A stretch of 64,000 nt of DNA from Teredinibacter purpureus (GCF_014217335.1 NZ_CP060092.1:513501-577500), one strand, 5' to 3'; positions 28,243-39,075 are shown, counted from the stretch's first letter. Notes: generated by a model from the sequence alone, not told the origin. Translations and numbers: made by a program.

Positions 28243-29622
28243 TTAAGTTTCTTTTTCCAACTGTTTCTGACGGTACTCCTCACGCTCAGCATGAGCCAAC
28301 CAACTTTCAGCAAAACGCTTGGTGCGCTTGTCTTTTTTGGCCTTTTTGAAGTACGTAATCGCGTCAGAGAATTTGTCCAATTCCATATAGGCAACACCGA
28401 TATTAAGGTTAATATCGCCTTCACGATCTAAATCACCCTTTTTCAGCGCATCTTTACCAGCCTTAATGGCATTTTCACTATCGTCAACATCCAAATAGAG
28501 CCCCATCAATACACCGTAGAGATCGCCATCATCCGATAACTTCGCTGCCTCAGCCATTACAGGAATCGCTTTACGCTTCTCTTGCGATAAGCTCCACGAC
28601 TTAGCCAGAGTCTCAAGGTTTTTCTCGGTACGCTCAACAATCTTATCTTTCATGCCTTTCGCAAGGATAATGCCCGCCCGATAGGGGTAATCGTTTTGCA
28701 ACATAAGATAAGCTAAGTTCAATAACTGCTGCTCTCTATTTAAACCACCTGAGATATACGACGCTTCTAAGACCGCTAACTGCTTATCAATCTGCTCCAG
28801 TATGCCGTATACACTGGCCAGCTGGTGATGATAAGAATGCTTAGGGTAATGACGAACCATTTTTAATAATACGGGTTCCGCAGCACGATAATCTTCTTTT
28901 TCGAGATGAAGCGCTCGCTGTAAGCTATACCAAGCCTCTTTAGCGATTTTGCCTTTACCCTCGACCATTTTAACAGCGGTATTAATAGCTTTCAGTGCAC
29001 AAACTTTATCGTCCATCTGATAGCAAATACTGGACTTAAGGTAGTAGACATCGTCACCAATGGTTTCAGAAAGGCTCATCCATTCGTTTAGGCGTTTTAA
29101 TGCATCTGGATAATTTTCCAACGAAAACTGCAGTTGTGCCAAAGTAAAACGAACCTGCAACTCTAGCCCCCAAGATATATTAGGAGACTGTGCTATAACC
29201 TTATCGTAATACTCAATAGCGTTCTCTGTTTCCTCAAGTGAGTAGTAGATCCAGCCGTAATAATTATAAACCTGAGCTAATTCGTACTGATTACACTTAG
29301 TACACCCTTTCTCAATTTTTTTAAGCTCAGCCAAAGCACCACGAAAATCGGCAGGAGGCGTAACACCGTTTTCATCCGCCTCGGGAGCAGCCAACGCTGT
29401 AACTTTGGTCAATTTCTTATAAAACGTTTCGCTTAATCCTGGCAGCTTACGCTTTTCTCGAGGCGTTGCCTGCGCTAAAGCCTCGGAGACCAGCAGGCTA
29501 TCAAAGCCCGTAGAATTCAAAGCTTTATCGATAGCGACTGGCGCCAAGAAACCCGTAACAGCAACCGTAAGCAGCATTGAATTAACAGCGCGCACGGATT
29601 TGGCAAAAAATAAATTCATCAT
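28243..29622 (-). CDS. TPR-repeat protein of the TonB operon
   Basis: A 459-residue protein with an N-terminal hydrophobic segment (TVAVTGFLAPVAI) acting as signal or anchor, then many TPR-like helical pairs, such as ELAQVYNYYGWIYYSLEETENAIEYYDKVI near residues 95-125 and INLNIGVAYMELDKFSDAITYFKKA near the end. It is the last gene of the DUF3450-exbB-exbB-exbD-tonB-TPR cluster, an arrangement I know from marine gammaproteobacteria with secondary (TonB2-type) systems. I start at ATG 29622, preceded by AGGTG; a GTG three codons earlier also fits. A scaffolding role with TonB in the periplasm is inference. Confidence 0.88.
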   Translation of the reverse strand: MMNLFFAKSVRAVNSMLLTVAVTGFLAPVAIDKALNSTGFDSLLVSEALAQATPREKRKLPGLSETFYKKLTKVTALAAPEADENGVTPPADFRGALAELKKIEKGCTKCNQYELAQVYNYYGWIYYSLEETENAIEYYDKVIAQSPNISWGLELQVRFTLAQLQFSLENYPDALKRLNEWMSLSETIGDDVYYLKSSICYQMDDKVCALKAINTAVKMVEGKGKIAKEAWYSLQRALHLEKEDYRAAEPVLLKMVRHYPKHSYHHQLASVYGILEQIDKQLAVLEASYISGGLNREQQLLNLAYLMLQNDYPYRAGIILAKGMKDKIVERTEKNLETLAKSWSLSQEKRKAIPVMAEAAKLSDDGDLYGVLMGLYLDVDDSENAIKAGKDALKKGDLDREGDINLNIGVAYMELDKFSDAITYFKKAKKDKRTKRFAESWLAHAEREEYRQKQLEKET

Positions 29623-29634
29623 GCTAATCACCTG

Positions 29635-30240
29635 TTAATCGTCTTTAGCCATTTGGAAGGTAAAGCGGTTCCGAACGCCTGCAACTTCAATGGGCTCACC
29701 GTCAATAACCTTGGGCTTATACTTAAATTTCTGAGCAGCTTTTACTGAAGAGCTAGAAAAGACATTTTGTGGGCAATCCACAACTTTAACGTCTCGTGTT
29801 TCACCCGTAACCGTCACAGTGTATTCAACCGTACAGTATCCTTCCAAACCGCGATTAGCTGCTCGCGCAGGGTACTTGGGCGCTACCTTAACAATCGGTA
29901 AGTAATCACCGTCTCCAGAAAACCCGCCAATACCGGCAATTTGAACACCTGTATCAATTTGAGGGGCAAACGAAATGTTAGTTTCAACATCCGGCGTCTC
30001 AAATTCTGGCTCTGGTAAATCGGGTGGTGGCTCTTCTGGCTCGTCGGGTTTGTCAGGCTTACGGGTATCGTATTCAGTTGTGATTTCCCGATCAGGCATT
30101 GTTATTTCTGGGATTCTGAATTCCTGAACCTCTTCAGGTTCAGTCATGTTGCGTAGAATAAGAAAGTGCATCAACAGCAACAACCCGAGAGTGACAAGCG
30201 CCGCCGGAACCAAGGATGATAATAATCTCGCTATACTCAT
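29635..30240 (-). CDS. tonB: Energy transducer TonB
   Basis: A 201-residue TonB: one N-terminal transmembrane segment (ALVTLGLLLLMHFLILRN), a proline/glutamate-rich periplasmic spacer (DKPDEPEEPPPDLPEPEFETP), and a C-terminal TonB domain (YLPIVKVAPKYPARAANRGLEGYCTVEYTV, ending in RFTFQMAKDD). It passes proton-motive energy from ExbB/ExbD to outer-membrane TonB-dependent receptors. AGGA lies 6 bases before the ATG. Rather short, as in TonB2-type proteins. The substrate-specific receptors are not encoded in this window. Confidence 0.94.
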   Translation of the reverse strand: MSIARLLSSLVPAALVTLGLLLLMHFLILRNMTEPEEVQEFRIPEITMPDREITTEYDTRKPDKPDEPEEPPPDLPEPEFETPDVETNISFAPQIDTGVQIAGIGGFSGDGDYLPIVKVAPKYPARAANRGLEGYCTVEYTVTVTGETRDVKVVDCPQNVFSSSSVKAAQKFKYKPKVIDGEPIEVAGVRNRFTFQMAKDD

Positions 30241-30248
30241 TTGGAGTC

Positions 30249-30650
30249 CTACTTGTTCTCTGCGGAAACCGACACATCTGCTACACCGGCTTCACGAGCC
30301 TTCTGAGCAACTTCAGTCAGTGTCTTGATGTTGGAATCGCTATCAGCTTGAATAACAACTGCGCCCTTGGGGTTTTCCGCCAAAAGCAGCTGTATCTGGG
30401 TTTTCACCTGACGCGGATCAACTTCATTTTTATTGATCCAGATTTCGTTCTCGTCGTTAATCGCTATCAGAATATTCGCATTCTTTTTATGGTTAGCGGT
30501 TGAAGCGTCGGGACGATTTACCTGAATACCGGGTTCTTTAATAAAAGACGCAGTTACAATGAAGAATATCAACATGATAAAAACCACGTCGAGCATAGGT
30601 GTTAAATCGATCCCACCTGTTTCTTCATCTGCTTTTGTATTCCTGCTCAT
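30249..30650 (-). CDS. exbD: Biopolymer transport protein ExbD
   Basis: A 133-residue ExbD/TolR protein: short cytoplasmic N-terminus, one transmembrane helix with the conserved proton-path Asp (GGIDLTPMLDVVFIMLIFFIVTASF), and a periplasmic domain ending VADVSVSAENK. Works with ExbB and TonB in the inner membrane. It lies 8 bases upstream of tonB and 40 bases downstream of the smaller exbB. Confidence 0.95.
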   Translation of the reverse strand: MSRNTKADEETGGIDLTPMLDVVFIMLIFFIVTASFIKEPGIQVNRPDASTANHKKNANILIAINDENEIWINKNEVDPRQVKTQIQLLLAENPKGAVVIQADSDSNIKTLTEVAQKAREAGVADVSVSAENK

Positions 30651-30689
30651 GGCTTCTCTCTTAATTCAGGCCAAAAATATGATGTTACC

Positions 30690-31217
30690 TTAGTGGTCCA
30701 TCGTCAGTTGGTCTTCGAGCAAATGATTTTCACGTTCAGCAATTCGATTCACCAAAGTGGTACCGAATACACCGGACAATGCTGCCACCATGCCAGCCAT
30801 CGTAGGGATGGTAGCGCGAGACACGCCGGAGGCCATCGATTTAGCATCGCCACCGCCGGTTACAGCTAGAACATTAAACACTTCAATCATGCCAGTAACG
30901 GTACCCAGTAGCCCAAGAAGAGGACAAAGGGTAACCATAACGCCGAGCAAATTGAGATTTTGATTAATTTTATCTGCTGCACGAAAAATCAGTGCTTTAC
31001 GAATCTGGCGGGAGTTCCAAGAATTACGCTCAGCGCGCGCTTCCCAAACATCAACAGTACGGCTTCTTACCGCACCGAGTGCTCCCTTATAAAACCAGAG
31101 ACGTTCGAAGATTAAAGTCCACATGGCGAACGCCAGTGCGGCGATCCAGTACAGAATAGGTCCGCCTGACGCCACAAAGGCTTTAATGGCTGCGAGTGCT
31201 TCCATCAATGCCAGCAT
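30690..31217 (-). CDS. exbB: MotA/TolQ/ExbB proton channel protein (short ExbB)
   Basis: A 175-residue ExbB-type protein. It has an N-terminal membrane helix (PILYWIAALAFAMWTLIFERL) and the family core NLLGVMVTLCPLLGLLGTVTGMIEVFNVLA followed by VSRATIPTMAGMVAALSGVFGTTLVNRIA. A good GAGGAG precedes the ATG. It is the second of two ExbB-like genes in the operon and the one adjacent to exbD, so it is the likelier partner of ExbD and TonB. Confidence 0.93.
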   Translation of the reverse strand: MLALMEALAAIKAFVASGGPILYWIAALAFAMWTLIFERLWFYKGALGAVRSRTVDVWEARAERNSWNSRQIRKALIFRAADKINQNLNLLGVMVTLCPLLGLLGTVTGMIEVFNVLAVTGGGDAKSMASGVSRATIPTMAGMVAALSGVFGTTLVNRIAERENHLLEDQLTMDH

Positions 31218-31282
31218 GTCTATCTCCTCTCGTAAATCAGTTTACTGACGGCGGCTTTAGCTACCGTCAGCACCAAGGGTAA

Positions 31283-32665
31283 TTACTTATTTTCAGACTT
31301 TTCAGCGATTAGGCCAGCACTTTCTTCTTCAAGTACATGAACAATACGCTTCGCCTTACCGTTAAGGAATGTGTGCAGCAATACCGTAGGAATTGCGACA
31401 ACTAGCCCTAATACAGTCGTAACCAATGCACCCGAAATACCACCTGCCATCGCTTTAGGATCGCCAGCACCAAATACGGTAATTGCTTGGAAGGTCACGA
31501 TCATACCGGTTACGGTACCCAATAGACCCAACAAAGGAGCAACCATTGAGATAATCTTGAGCATGTTCAACCCGCTTTCAATGGGCGGAACTTCCTTCAA
31601 AATAGCCTCTTCAAGCTTTAACTCTAAGGTTTCAGTATCAGCTTTAACATTGTCTGCAGACACTTTTAATACGCGACCCAGAGGGTTATCAGTATTAGCT
31701 GTGTTGGATTTAAGCTGACGATTAACTTTGCTGCTCAAACCACTCAGTACAACAAAACGGAACAAGGCTAACAATAAGGCAAATGCACCTACACCCGAGA
31801 TGATGTAACCAACCAACTTACCTTGATGCCAGCGCTCAATAATTGAAGGGCTGTTGATCAAGGCAGACATAAGTGAACCGCCTGCTGGACCAGTAGGGTC
31901 AATACCCACACGAGTAAAGCCAGATGTTGCGGCCTGCAACTCTGATGCAGCACTCAACAAGGAGCCAGCGGGCTGACGAGCCAATTCATTAAGCGTGCCG
32001 CTCTTAGTTTCGTACGTTAAATAACGACCATCAGAGACAAGGTTGTAATTACCGATACGAACAACTTCACGCTCAGACTTGTTACCTGCTGGATCCGCTA
32101 CAGTTGCTGTAAATTTCACAACCTTGGCAGATTCAATGGTTTCACGTTGAAGCTCATACCAAAGGCGCTCGATCTCATCGATAGAAGGCAATTTGGTTTC
32201 GCTGTTCATCTTGTCGATCAATTCATTGATGAACACAGTACGGCCGGGTAACTGAGCACTTACGATAGAAGTATCGATAGCACTACGTAAATCGCCCGCA
32301 GTAGAGGTTAGGTGACCGAATAGCTCTTTCAAAGAACCAAGACGCTCGTCTAGCTGCTTGCGCTTAGCCAGAACCATCACTTCTTGTTCTTTATATTCGT
32401 TTTCTAAACGCTCAGAACGCTGCTCTTCAGCCAGTTTTTCGGCTTCGCTTTGCGCTAACAAATTTGCCTGATTATTTTTCTGTTTACGAAATTGCGCTTC
32501 GCGCTGGCGATGCTCTTTCGTTTCAGAAATTTGGCTATTTTTTACCATCTGCAACAGTTCTTCCAAAGAAGAAGCTTTATCAGACTGCGCAGACACACTG
32601 CCAGACAATGCTATTGCGCCTGCAGCGGCAAATGCGATTAATGTTTGTTTAAAAGTCATTTTCAT
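31283..32665 (-). CDS. Long MotA/TolQ/ExbB protein with periplasmic coiled-coil extension
   Basis: A 460-residue ExbB homologue with an additional N-terminal part: a signal peptide (LIAFAAAGAIALSGSVSA), a charged coiled-coil region (residues about 30-110, EAQFRKQKNNQANLLAQSEAEKLAEEQRSERLENE) and a globular stretch, then membrane helices and the ExbB core (KIISMVAPLLGLLGTVTGMIVTFQAITVFG near 370). This matches TtpC-type proteins required by Vibrio TonB2 systems. Its ATG overlaps the DUF3450 stop by 4 bases. Role inferred: extends the ExbB complex into the periplasm. Confidence 0.9.
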   Translation of the reverse strand: MKMTFKQTLIAFAAAGAIALSGSVSAQSDKASSLEELLQMVKNSQISETKEHRQREAQFRKQKNNQANLLAQSEAEKLAEEQRSERLENEYKEQEVMVLAKRKQLDERLGSLKELFGHLTSTAGDLRSAIDTSIVSAQLPGRTVFINELIDKMNSETKLPSIDEIERLWYELQRETIESAKVVKFTATVADPAGNKSEREVVRIGNYNLVSDGRYLTYETKSGTLNELARQPAGSLLSAASELQAATSGFTRVGIDPTGPAGGSLMSALINSPSIIERWHQGKLVGYIISGVGAFALLLALFRFVVLSGLSSKVNRQLKSNTANTDNPLGRVLKVSADNVKADTETLELKLEEAILKEVPPIESGLNMLKIISMVAPLLGLLGTVTGMIVTFQAITVFGAGDPKAMAGGISGALVTTVLGLVVAIPTVLLHTFLNGKAKRIVHVLEEESAGLIAEKSENK

Positions 32666-33447
32666 TGTGCTGCCTCCGGAGCCAGTACGGGTAACGCTAG
32701 AACATCAATAGATGCCTGCTTCTTAGCGATACGTATGCCTTTCAATATGGCTGCACGGTATTCACCAGCGTCCAACTCAACAAACGCGCCCTGACTCTTG
32801 TCATAAGCACCTGAAAGCTTGGTATCAGTGGTTTGGTACATCAAAGCAACACGACCAACAACAAGCATGTTCACTTGACGCTCTTGACCACCTACTTCGA
32901 GGCTATCAACGTAAGTGTCTAACTTACGGCCATATTCAGCTTCAATATTGTAGGCTTCAAGAATTTGACGAAACTTCTCAGCAACAGAGATATCAGCACG
33001 ATCCTGATTTCTACGTAAGTTGCTAACACGATCTAAACGCTCTTCCGAGTGAAAAGGCACATCTAACTGTACGAACTGCTCCAAACCATCGAGCATACGC
33101 AAGATGAGAGGTTGGATCTGACGTTCAATAACGGTGACTTGATCGATTGAAGCGTTAAGGTCGGAAATAACCTGACGCTGGCTAGCCAATTGTTTATCCA
33201 GCTGGGTGTTGTACACCTTTAAGCCAGCGATTTCTTTATTTACGATTTTATACTTCTGCAACAAGCTAGCGGCTTCTGCCTGAAGTTTATCGACACGTTT
33301 TTGAGACTGCTGGCCAGCAGTCGTTTTAACCTGGCTTACCTTAATAATGGTATTCAGGGTTTGATCTGCTTGCGCAGCGCCAACGAAAAGCGCGCTTGCA
33401 GAAAGTACTGTGGTTAACGCCACAGCCTTGATTCGCTGCTTGTTCAT
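32662..33447 (-). CDS. DUF3450 protein, first gene of the TonB operon
   Basis: A 261-residue periplasmic protein: signal peptide (AVALTTVLSASALFVGAAQA), then a long coiled-coil (residues about 35-110), then LRMLDGLEQFVQLDVPFHSEERLDRVSNLR, the most recognisable DUF3450 segment, and VNMLVVGRVALMYQTTD. Members consistently occur ahead of exbB/exbD/tonB in such operons; the molecular role is unknown. Its last 4 bases overlap the start of the long exbB gene, indicating coupling. Confidence 0.9.
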   Translation of the reverse strand: MNKQRIKAVALTTVLSASALFVGAAQADQTLNTIIKVSQVKTTAGQQSQKRVDKLQAEAASLLQKYKIVNKEIAGLKVYNTQLDKQLASQRQVISDLNASIDQVTVIERQIQPLILRMLDGLEQFVQLDVPFHSEERLDRVSNLRRNQDRADISVAEKFRQILEAYNIEAEYGRKLDTYVDSLEVGGQERQVNMLVVGRVALMYQTTDTKLSGAYDKSQGAFVELDAGEYRAAILKGIRIAKKQASIDVLALPVLAPEAAQ

Positions 33448-33770
33448 AAATCCCCCAACTCGGGTGCGTACAGTGAAAAGATTGCAACCAGATTAAACAA
33501 TAAAAATCGTTTTTATCCAGAGTGTTTTATAAAAGGTTGAGACTTGCTGATTGTCAGAGTTGCGCATTTTAATAAGACCGCTCGTAAACATTCAAACACA
33601 AAAAAAAAACGCACAATTACGGATCAGTAAAATATAACCAAAAGTAACACTTGCAGTAATGGTTTCAAGCTAGAGGTAACACTTCGGTAACACAAGTTCA
33701 CAATTTAAGCGTCACGGCAGTGACCCACTTAACAACTCGAAACCACCCTAGCGAAAAGTGTATCCTCAGT
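33448..33770. other. Upstream region of the TonB operon
   Basis: About 320 bases with no gene. It must hold the minus-strand promoter of the TonB operon. An A-run sits near 33601. Three near-copies of GTAACAC occur at about 33644, 33676 and 33689. I could not identify a Fur-type 19-bp dyad with confidence. Confidence 0.4.
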
Positions 33771-34301
33771 CTAGCAACTATTTGCACGCTTTAGCGTTAC
33801 AAATGAATATGGGTAAGGATTCACCCCATCAGCCTCGTGATTCTCCCGTGCTTGCTCTACCCACTGCTCTTTATCAATGGGTGGAAAGTGCACATCGCCT
33901 TCGATATCGGCATGCACCTCGGTTAAAAATAAGGTAGCTACCTGAGGTAACACTTGGCGATAAAAGTCAGCGCCTCCTATCACCATTACCGTATTTACAC
34001 CGGACGCCGCTGCCTTTTCACGGCCGACCGTTATCGCCTGCTCCAACGAATGCGTTACCGCAACGCCCTCTGCGCTCCAACCTTGCTGCCGTGTAACCAC
34101 GATATTTGTGCGTCCCGGTAGTGGCTTACCGATAGAATCGAACGTATTTCGGCCCATAACGATCGGAAAACCCATTGTTGTGCGCTTAAAATGCTGTAGA
34201 TCTTTGGGTAACCGCCAAGGCAGATCGTTATCGCGGCCAATTGTGCCATTACGCGCAACCGCAACGACAATAGCTAGATCAATAAATGGCTCTTTATTCA
34301 T
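33771..34301 (-). CDS. folA: Dihydrofolate reductase
   Basis: NADPH-dependent reduction of dihydrofolate to tetrahydrofolate. The 176 residues include IVVAVARNGTIGRDNDLPWRLPKDLQHFKRTT at the N-terminus (Asp of the active site after LPWRL region), GFPIVMGRNTFDSIGKPLPGRTNIVVTR, and VMVIGGADFYRQVLP. The 3' neighbour upstream is thyA, whose product generates dihydrofolate, so the two act in a cycle. Confidence 0.96.
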   Translation of the reverse strand: MNKEPFIDLAIVVAVARNGTIGRDNDLPWRLPKDLQHFKRTTMGFPIVMGRNTFDSIGKPLPGRTNIVVTRQQGWSAEGVAVTHSLEQAITVGREKAAASGVNTVMVIGGADFYRQVLPQVATLFLTEVHADIEGDVHFPPIDKEQWVEQARENHEADGVNPYPYSFVTLKRANSC

Positions 34302-34346
34302 GTTTTTTGCCCCAATACTCCACTAAATTATCATCAGTACCGAAGA

Positions 34347-35180
34347 CTAAACCGATATAGGCGCAGCGATATGCGGGTGCGCCTGATAATGCTGCAGCTC
34401 GAAGTCTTCGAACTTAAAGGCAAAAAGGTCTTTCACTTCTGGGTTTATAGACATTACAGGAAGAGGTTTAGGCTCACGCTGCAACTGCTCGTCTACCTGC
34501 TCGAGATGATTAAGATATAGATGGGCATCCCCAAACGTGTGCACAAAATCGCCCACATCCAAATTGCATACTTGAGCAACCATCATAGTAAAAAGTGCGT
34601 AAGACGCAATGTTAAAAGGCACCCCCAAAAAGATATCGGCACTGCGCTGATACAACTGGCAGGATAACTTCCCGTTCAATACATAGAATTGAAACAGCGT
34701 ATGGCAAGGTGGTAATGCCATTTTGCCCTGCTCTACATTCGCTTGAGGCGAAATATGTTCGTCGGGCAATACCGATGGGTTCCACGCAGAGATAATGAGC
34801 CTACGAGAATCTGGATTGGTTTTAATTTGCTCTATCAATTGGGCCATCTGATCAATAGAGGTTCCATCGCCCACCGCCCAAGACCGCCACTGCGCGCCAT
34901 AAACAGGCCCTAACTCTCCTTCTTCCGTGGCCCATGCATCCCATATTTTTACGCCGTTATCGCTTAAATAACGTATATTCGTTTCGCCTTTTAAAAACCA
35001 AAGGAGCTCATGAATAATGGATTTTAAATGGCATTTTTTGGTTGTGACTAAAGGAAAACCATCCGCTAAGTTGAAGCGCATCTGGTAGCCAAACACGCTA
35101 ATCGTGCCAGTACCGGTTCGATCTTCCTTACGCACGCCCGTATCACGCACGTGCTTCATTAACTCTAGATATTGCTGCAC
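34347..35180 (-). CDS. thyA: Thymidylate synthase
   Basis: Makes dTMP from dUMP using methylenetetrahydrofolate. The 277 residues carry [20 protein letters not shown], the catalytic Cys in [31 protein letters not shown] and [14 protein letters not shown]; the C-terminal PISV fits (APISV). It is encoded between lgt and folA on the same strand, the standard lgt-thyA-folA order. Confidence 0.97.
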   Translation of the reverse strand: MQQYLELMKHVRDTGVRKEDRTGTGTISVFGYQMRFNLADGFPLVTTKKCHLKSIIHELLWFLKGETNIRYLSDNGVKIWDAWATEEGELGPVYGAQWRSWAVGDGTSIDQMAQLIEQIKTNPDSRRLIISAWNPSVLPDEHISPQANVEQGKMALPPCHTLFQFYVLNGKLSCQLYQRSADIFLGVPFNIASYALFTMMVAQVCNLDVGDFVHTFGDAHLYLNHLEQVDEQLQREPKPLPVMSINPEVKDLFAFKFEDFELQHYQAHPHIAAPISV

Positions 35181-35197
35181 TGATTACCCTCTACATC

Positions 35198-36049
35198 TCA
35201 TCGCGCTTTTTTTGCTTTAACCAATGCCGACACGTGCGCTTCGCGGCGGTAGGCTAAGAATATAATCAAGCCGCCCACAACAATCATGGGTAGCGTCAAT
35301 AATTGGCCTCGCGTAAAAACATCGAAGACATCAAAACCAATATGCGCATCAGGCTGGCGGTAGAATTCTATGAAAAAACGAAAACAACCGTACAAGACTA
35401 AAAACATCGCACCTACGGCCGCTCGCGGCCGAGGCTTGCTGGAATACCAAAACAACAAAAGAAACAAAGCCATACCTTCCAGAGAAGCTTGATACAGCTG
35501 CGACGGGTGCCGCACTAATGCCTCAGGGTCATTGGGGAATATCATTCCGATATTGGCGGTTGTTTCTCGCCCCCATAACTCTTGGCCAATAAAATTGCCG
35601 ATACGACCAAAAAATAATCCTAGGGGCGCTAGCGGCACCATAAAATCCATTAGATCAAGTACGTTGACCTTTATTTTCTTGGCATACAACATCATTGCGC
35701 AGGCAACACCGAGCATGCCGCCATGAAACGACATGCCGCCTTCCCAAACGCGAAAAAGCCAAAGTGGGTCATCCAAGAACGCGCCGAAATTATAGAAAAA
35801 CACATAACCTGCTCGACCACCCATTACCACGCCCATCGCACCGTAAAAGATCAAGTCTTCAACATGGCTACGCTTTAAAGCGGTATGCGGTTTGCTCGCT
35901 CGATATAACCCCAACCCCCAGGCAGCAGCAAAACCAAACAGGTACATCAATCCGTACCAATGGACATCTGGCAGTGAAACGGTTTTACCAAAAACGGTAT
36001 AGGTACCGAGGGAAATTGCAACAGGGTCTATTTCGGGATAAGTCAGCAT
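35198..36049 (-). CDS. lgt: Prolipoprotein diacylglyceryl transferase
   Basis: Inner-membrane enzyme that puts diacylglycerol on the lipobox Cys of prolipoproteins, the first lipoprotein maturation step. Multi-pass protein of 283 residues with VHWYGLMYLFGF near the N-terminus and the Lgt signature GRIGNFIGQELWGRET near residue 140, FHGGMLG, and HPSQLYQASLEG. I begin at the ATG at 36049 (MLTYPEIDPVAISLG); a TTG five codons earlier is in frame. The many predicted lipoproteins in this window are its substrates. Confidence 0.96.
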   Translation of the reverse strand: MLTYPEIDPVAISLGTYTVFGKTVSLPDVHWYGLMYLFGFAAAWGLGLYRASKPHTALKRSHVEDLIFYGAMGVVMGGRAGYVFFYNFGAFLDDPLWLFRVWEGGMSFHGGMLGVACAMMLYAKKIKVNVLDLMDFMVPLAPLGLFFGRIGNFIGQELWGRETTANIGMIFPNDPEALVRHPSQLYQASLEGMALFLLLFWYSSKPRPRAAVGAMFLVLYGCFRFFIEFYRQPDAHIGFDVFDVFTRGQLLTLPMIVVGGLIIFLAYRREAHVSALVKAKKAR

Positions 36050-36131
36050 TCGTGGCCACACCAAAGGATAATAAAAAGGATGCTTTTAGGCGGCCAGATA
36101 ATAACAGACCGCTGCAACCTTATGCGACCCG

Positions 36132-38402
36132 TTAGGTGTCTGCGTCATCATCGTTCATTGGGCGCACTATGCGGGTGAGACCTGTGCGGCGCAAATTAGC
36201 ATCAATACAGCGGGTTATAGATTCGGTGTCGGGCAACAGCATCACTTCCGCTAAAAGCTTTTCAGCTTGCTGTAACGTAACGCTACGCACTACAGATTTC
36301 ACCTTTAAAAGGCTCGTCGCACTCATAGATAGTACATCGTAGCCCATCGCCATTAGCAGCAACGCTGCGGCAGGCTCTCCTGCCAGCTCACCACAAATAC
36401 TCACAGGCACGCCTTGGCTATGAGAATCTTTTACAATTTGTTGCAGCGCCCTCAACACCGCCGGGTGCATAGAATGGTACAAATCGGCTACACGTGGGTT
36501 ATTGCGGTCAACCGCTAATAAATACTGCGTTAGGTCGTTACTGCCAACCGATAGAAAATCTACACGTGCGGCAAAATCTCTCACCTGATACACCGCACCA
36601 GGCACTTCAATCATCACCCCCAGCGGCGGCATTTCTATCCTATGCCCCTCTTCTTTTAATTCATCATAGGCGCGATAAAGTAACATTTGGGCTATCTCGA
36701 GTTCATTTATGTTGCTGACCATCGGCAACATAATACGCAAGTTATCCAGGCCTTCACTCGCTTTAAGCATTGCTCGAATTTGGACCAAAAAGATTTCGGG
36801 ATGATCCAACGTAACGCGTATGCCGCGCCAGCCCAGAAAGGGATTTTCCTCTTCGATAGGGAAATAAGGCAATGATTTATCTCCACCTACATCAAGCGTT
36901 CGCATAGTGACTGTGTGTGGCGCAAATGCCGCTAACTGATCGCGATACGTTTGACGCTGCTCCTCCTCACTCGGAAAACGGTCACGCAACATAAAGGGTA
37001 TTTCTGTTCGATAAAGACCAACGCCTTCCGCTCCACGCTCTAGCGAGATCATCGCATCAGCCATTAAACCGGTGTTGACCCAAAGCGCCACTCGATGGTG
37101 ATCGATCGTTTCACAGGGCAAGTCCTTTAGTGATTCCAAGCCAGCAAATAGCTCAACATCCTCATCAACAATGGCTTGATACTGCGCTTTCATTCTGTCG
37201 GTAGGGTCGCAATAAACACTACCACGATAACCATCAACAATAACTTCTCGACCATCCAAACGCGTAAAGGGAAGGTCTACCGCCCCCATAACCGTTGGAA
37301 TACCAATCGAACGAGCCAAAATAGCGATGTGCGAGTTACTCGAGCCTTTCGTCGACACAATGCCCGCTAACTTGCCCTCCGGCACCTCTGCCAATACGGA
37401 CGCGGTGAGGTCTTCACCAACCAAAATGGTATTGTCGGGGTAAATTTGTTCAGTTTTAGAGGATTGCTGTAAGTAGGCCAGTACACGGCTACCTAAATCG
37501 CGCACATCAGACGCACGCTCGCGAAGATAAGGGTCTGGCATACTCGAAAATATTTTGACATGTTCCAGAATAACCTCGCTCCACGCATAAGGCGCGGCTA
37601 AGCCACTCATAATTTTTTCGATGACTTCGCCACCAAGCGCGGTATCGTCGAGCATGCCAATATAAGCATCAAACAATACCCGCTCTTCTTTGTTGAGCCT
37701 ATTTTCGAGCTCACTGGCGAGCTTCTTAATATCCGATCGAACAGCCGTTAGCCCCTGCTGGAAGAACGCCAACTCCTCTTCGATTGCATTACAGGTTTGA
37801 TAGGGTACGGAATTTAAATCGGCTAGAGGTGAGACCACAACACACTCACCAATTGCGACGCCCGATGCTCCCGGTGTACCGATAAAACGCGCTTCTGTTC
37901 GAGGGCCAATGGAACGCAGAGCGCCCGTCGCCTCGGCATGGGCGATAACAGCGGCTAACTGAGCCGACATAGTAATGAGAAATGCTTCCTCACCCTCATC
38001 GAACTTGCGTTTTAGACGCTGCTGTACAACCAGAACACCTAAAATTTGACGCCTATGAATAATAGGCACCCCTAAAAAGGCACTGAAACGCTCTTCACCC
38101 GTTTCAGGAAAATATTGAAATTTAGGGTGAGACTCAGCATCGTCAAGATTCAACGGTTCCTCACGAATAGCCACGTAACCCACAAGGCCTTCATTGAGCC
38201 CAAGCTTCACTTGGCCCACCGCGCTTTTATTAAGCCCCTCGGTGGCCATCAAAACAAAATTGTTATTCGCACTACGCAAATAAACGGAACACACTTCAGT
38301 GTGCATTGCGGCTTGTACCCGCGTCACAATAATTGCGAGAACTGACTGAAGATCAGCGGCGGCGTTGACCTCCTGTACAATGCTGCGCAGCGAATTCAGC
38401 AT
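36132..38402 (-). CDS. ptsP: Phosphoenolpyruvate-protein phosphotransferase, nitrogen-PTS enzyme I
   Basis: EI-Ntr starts the nitrogen phosphotransferase relay (PtsP to NPr to EIIA-Ntr), a regulatory system. The 756 residues comprise an N-terminal GAF domain ([25 protein letters not shown]...[14 protein letters not shown] region), the phospho-His domain with [22 protein letters not shown], and the PEP-binding TIM barrel ([59 protein letters not shown]). Its ATG overlaps the rppH stop by 7 bases, the classic rppH-ptsP pair. The other PTS-Ntr genes are not in the window. Confidence 0.95.
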   Translation of the reverse strand: MLNSLRSIVQEVNAAADLQSVLAIIVTRVQAAMHTEVCSVYLRSANNNFVLMATEGLNKSAVGQVKLGLNEGLVGYVAIREEPLNLDDAESHPKFQYFPETGEERFSAFLGVPIIHRRQILGVLVVQQRLKRKFDEGEEAFLITMSAQLAAVIAHAEATGALRSIGPRTEARFIGTPGASGVAIGECVVVSPLADLNSVPYQTCNAIEEELAFFQQGLTAVRSDIKKLASELENRLNKEERVLFDAYIGMLDDTALGGEVIEKIMSGLAAPYAWSEVILEHVKIFSSMPDPYLRERASDVRDLGSRVLAYLQQSSKTEQIYPDNTILVGEDLTASVLAEVPEGKLAGIVSTKGSSNSHIAILARSIGIPTVMGAVDLPFTRLDGREVIVDGYRGSVYCDPTDRMKAQYQAIVDEDVELFAGLESLKDLPCETIDHHRVALWVNTGLMADAMISLERGAEGVGLYRTEIPFMLRDRFPSEEEQRQTYRDQLAAFAPHTVTMRTLDVGGDKSLPYFPIEEENPFLGWRGIRVTLDHPEIFLVQIRAMLKASEGLDNLRIMLPMVSNINELEIAQMLLYRAYDELKEEGHRIEMPPLGVMIEVPGAVYQVRDFAARVDFLSVGSNDLTQYLLAVDRNNPRVADLYHSMHPAVLRALQQIVKDSHSQGVPVSICGELAGEPAAALLLMAMGYDVLSMSATSLLKVKSVVRSVTLQQAEKLLAEVMLLPDTESITRCIDANLRRTGLTRIVRPMNDDDADT

Positions 38403-38899
38403 GCGGGTTCCTGAACAGAAAGCACTAACCGATTATGCGCTGGCGCTAGCTCTTTCAACGCGCGCCTATATACCTCACGCTTAAACGCCACCACTTTAGA
38501 TAATGGGTACCAATAACTCGACCAGCGCCAATCATCAAATTCCGGCGGGCCACCGGCATTGAGTTTTACACGATCGTCCTCACCGTTGAGTTTCAGTAAA
38601 AACCATTTTTGCTTCTGCCCCACACACAAGGGCTGTTTCTGTCGAACCAACCGATGCGGTAATCGATACCGAAGCCAACCTTGTGTCACCGCAAGAATAT
38701 CAACATCACTCTCTACTAGACCTACCTCTTCATAAAGCTCTCGATACAGCGCTTCTTCTGGCGACTCAGACTCGTTAATACCGCCTTGCGGAAATTGCCA
38801 CGCATCCTGGCCACCGATACGGCGCGCCCATAAAACATTGCCGCTACCATTGGCAAGCACAATGCCGACATTGGGACGAAATCCATCGTTATCGATCAC
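38396..38899 (-). CDS. rppH: RNA pyrophosphohydrolase
   Basis: Removes pyrophosphate from 5' ends of mRNAs, triggering RNase E decay. The 167 residues begin [18 protein letters not shown] and carry a full Nudix box ([23 protein letters not shown], consensus GX5EX7REUXEEXGU) and the QAWQFPQGG strand. Overlaps ptsP by 7 bases. Confidence 0.97.
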   Translation of the reverse strand: MIDNDGFRPNVGIVLANGSGNVLWARRIGGQDAWQFPQGGINESESPEEALYRELYEEVGLVESDVDILAVTQGWLRYRLPHRLVRQKQPLCVGQKQKWFLLKLNGEDDRVKLNAGGPPEFDDWRWSSYWYPLSKVVAFKREVYRRALKELAPAHNRLVLSVQEPAC

Positions 38900-39075
38900 G
38901 TAATACCTCTCCTTTCAGGAACACATAGTGGTGGAGCGATTAAGGCGAGATCTTAGAGAAAACCAACAACGTGCCGGTAATAATTGATGTGTGTTTCCCA
39001 AGCACGCCGGCAAGAGCTGCCCGACACGCCCCACAACTATCAAAGACACTTTCAAAGATTTCGCCCAAATATTGT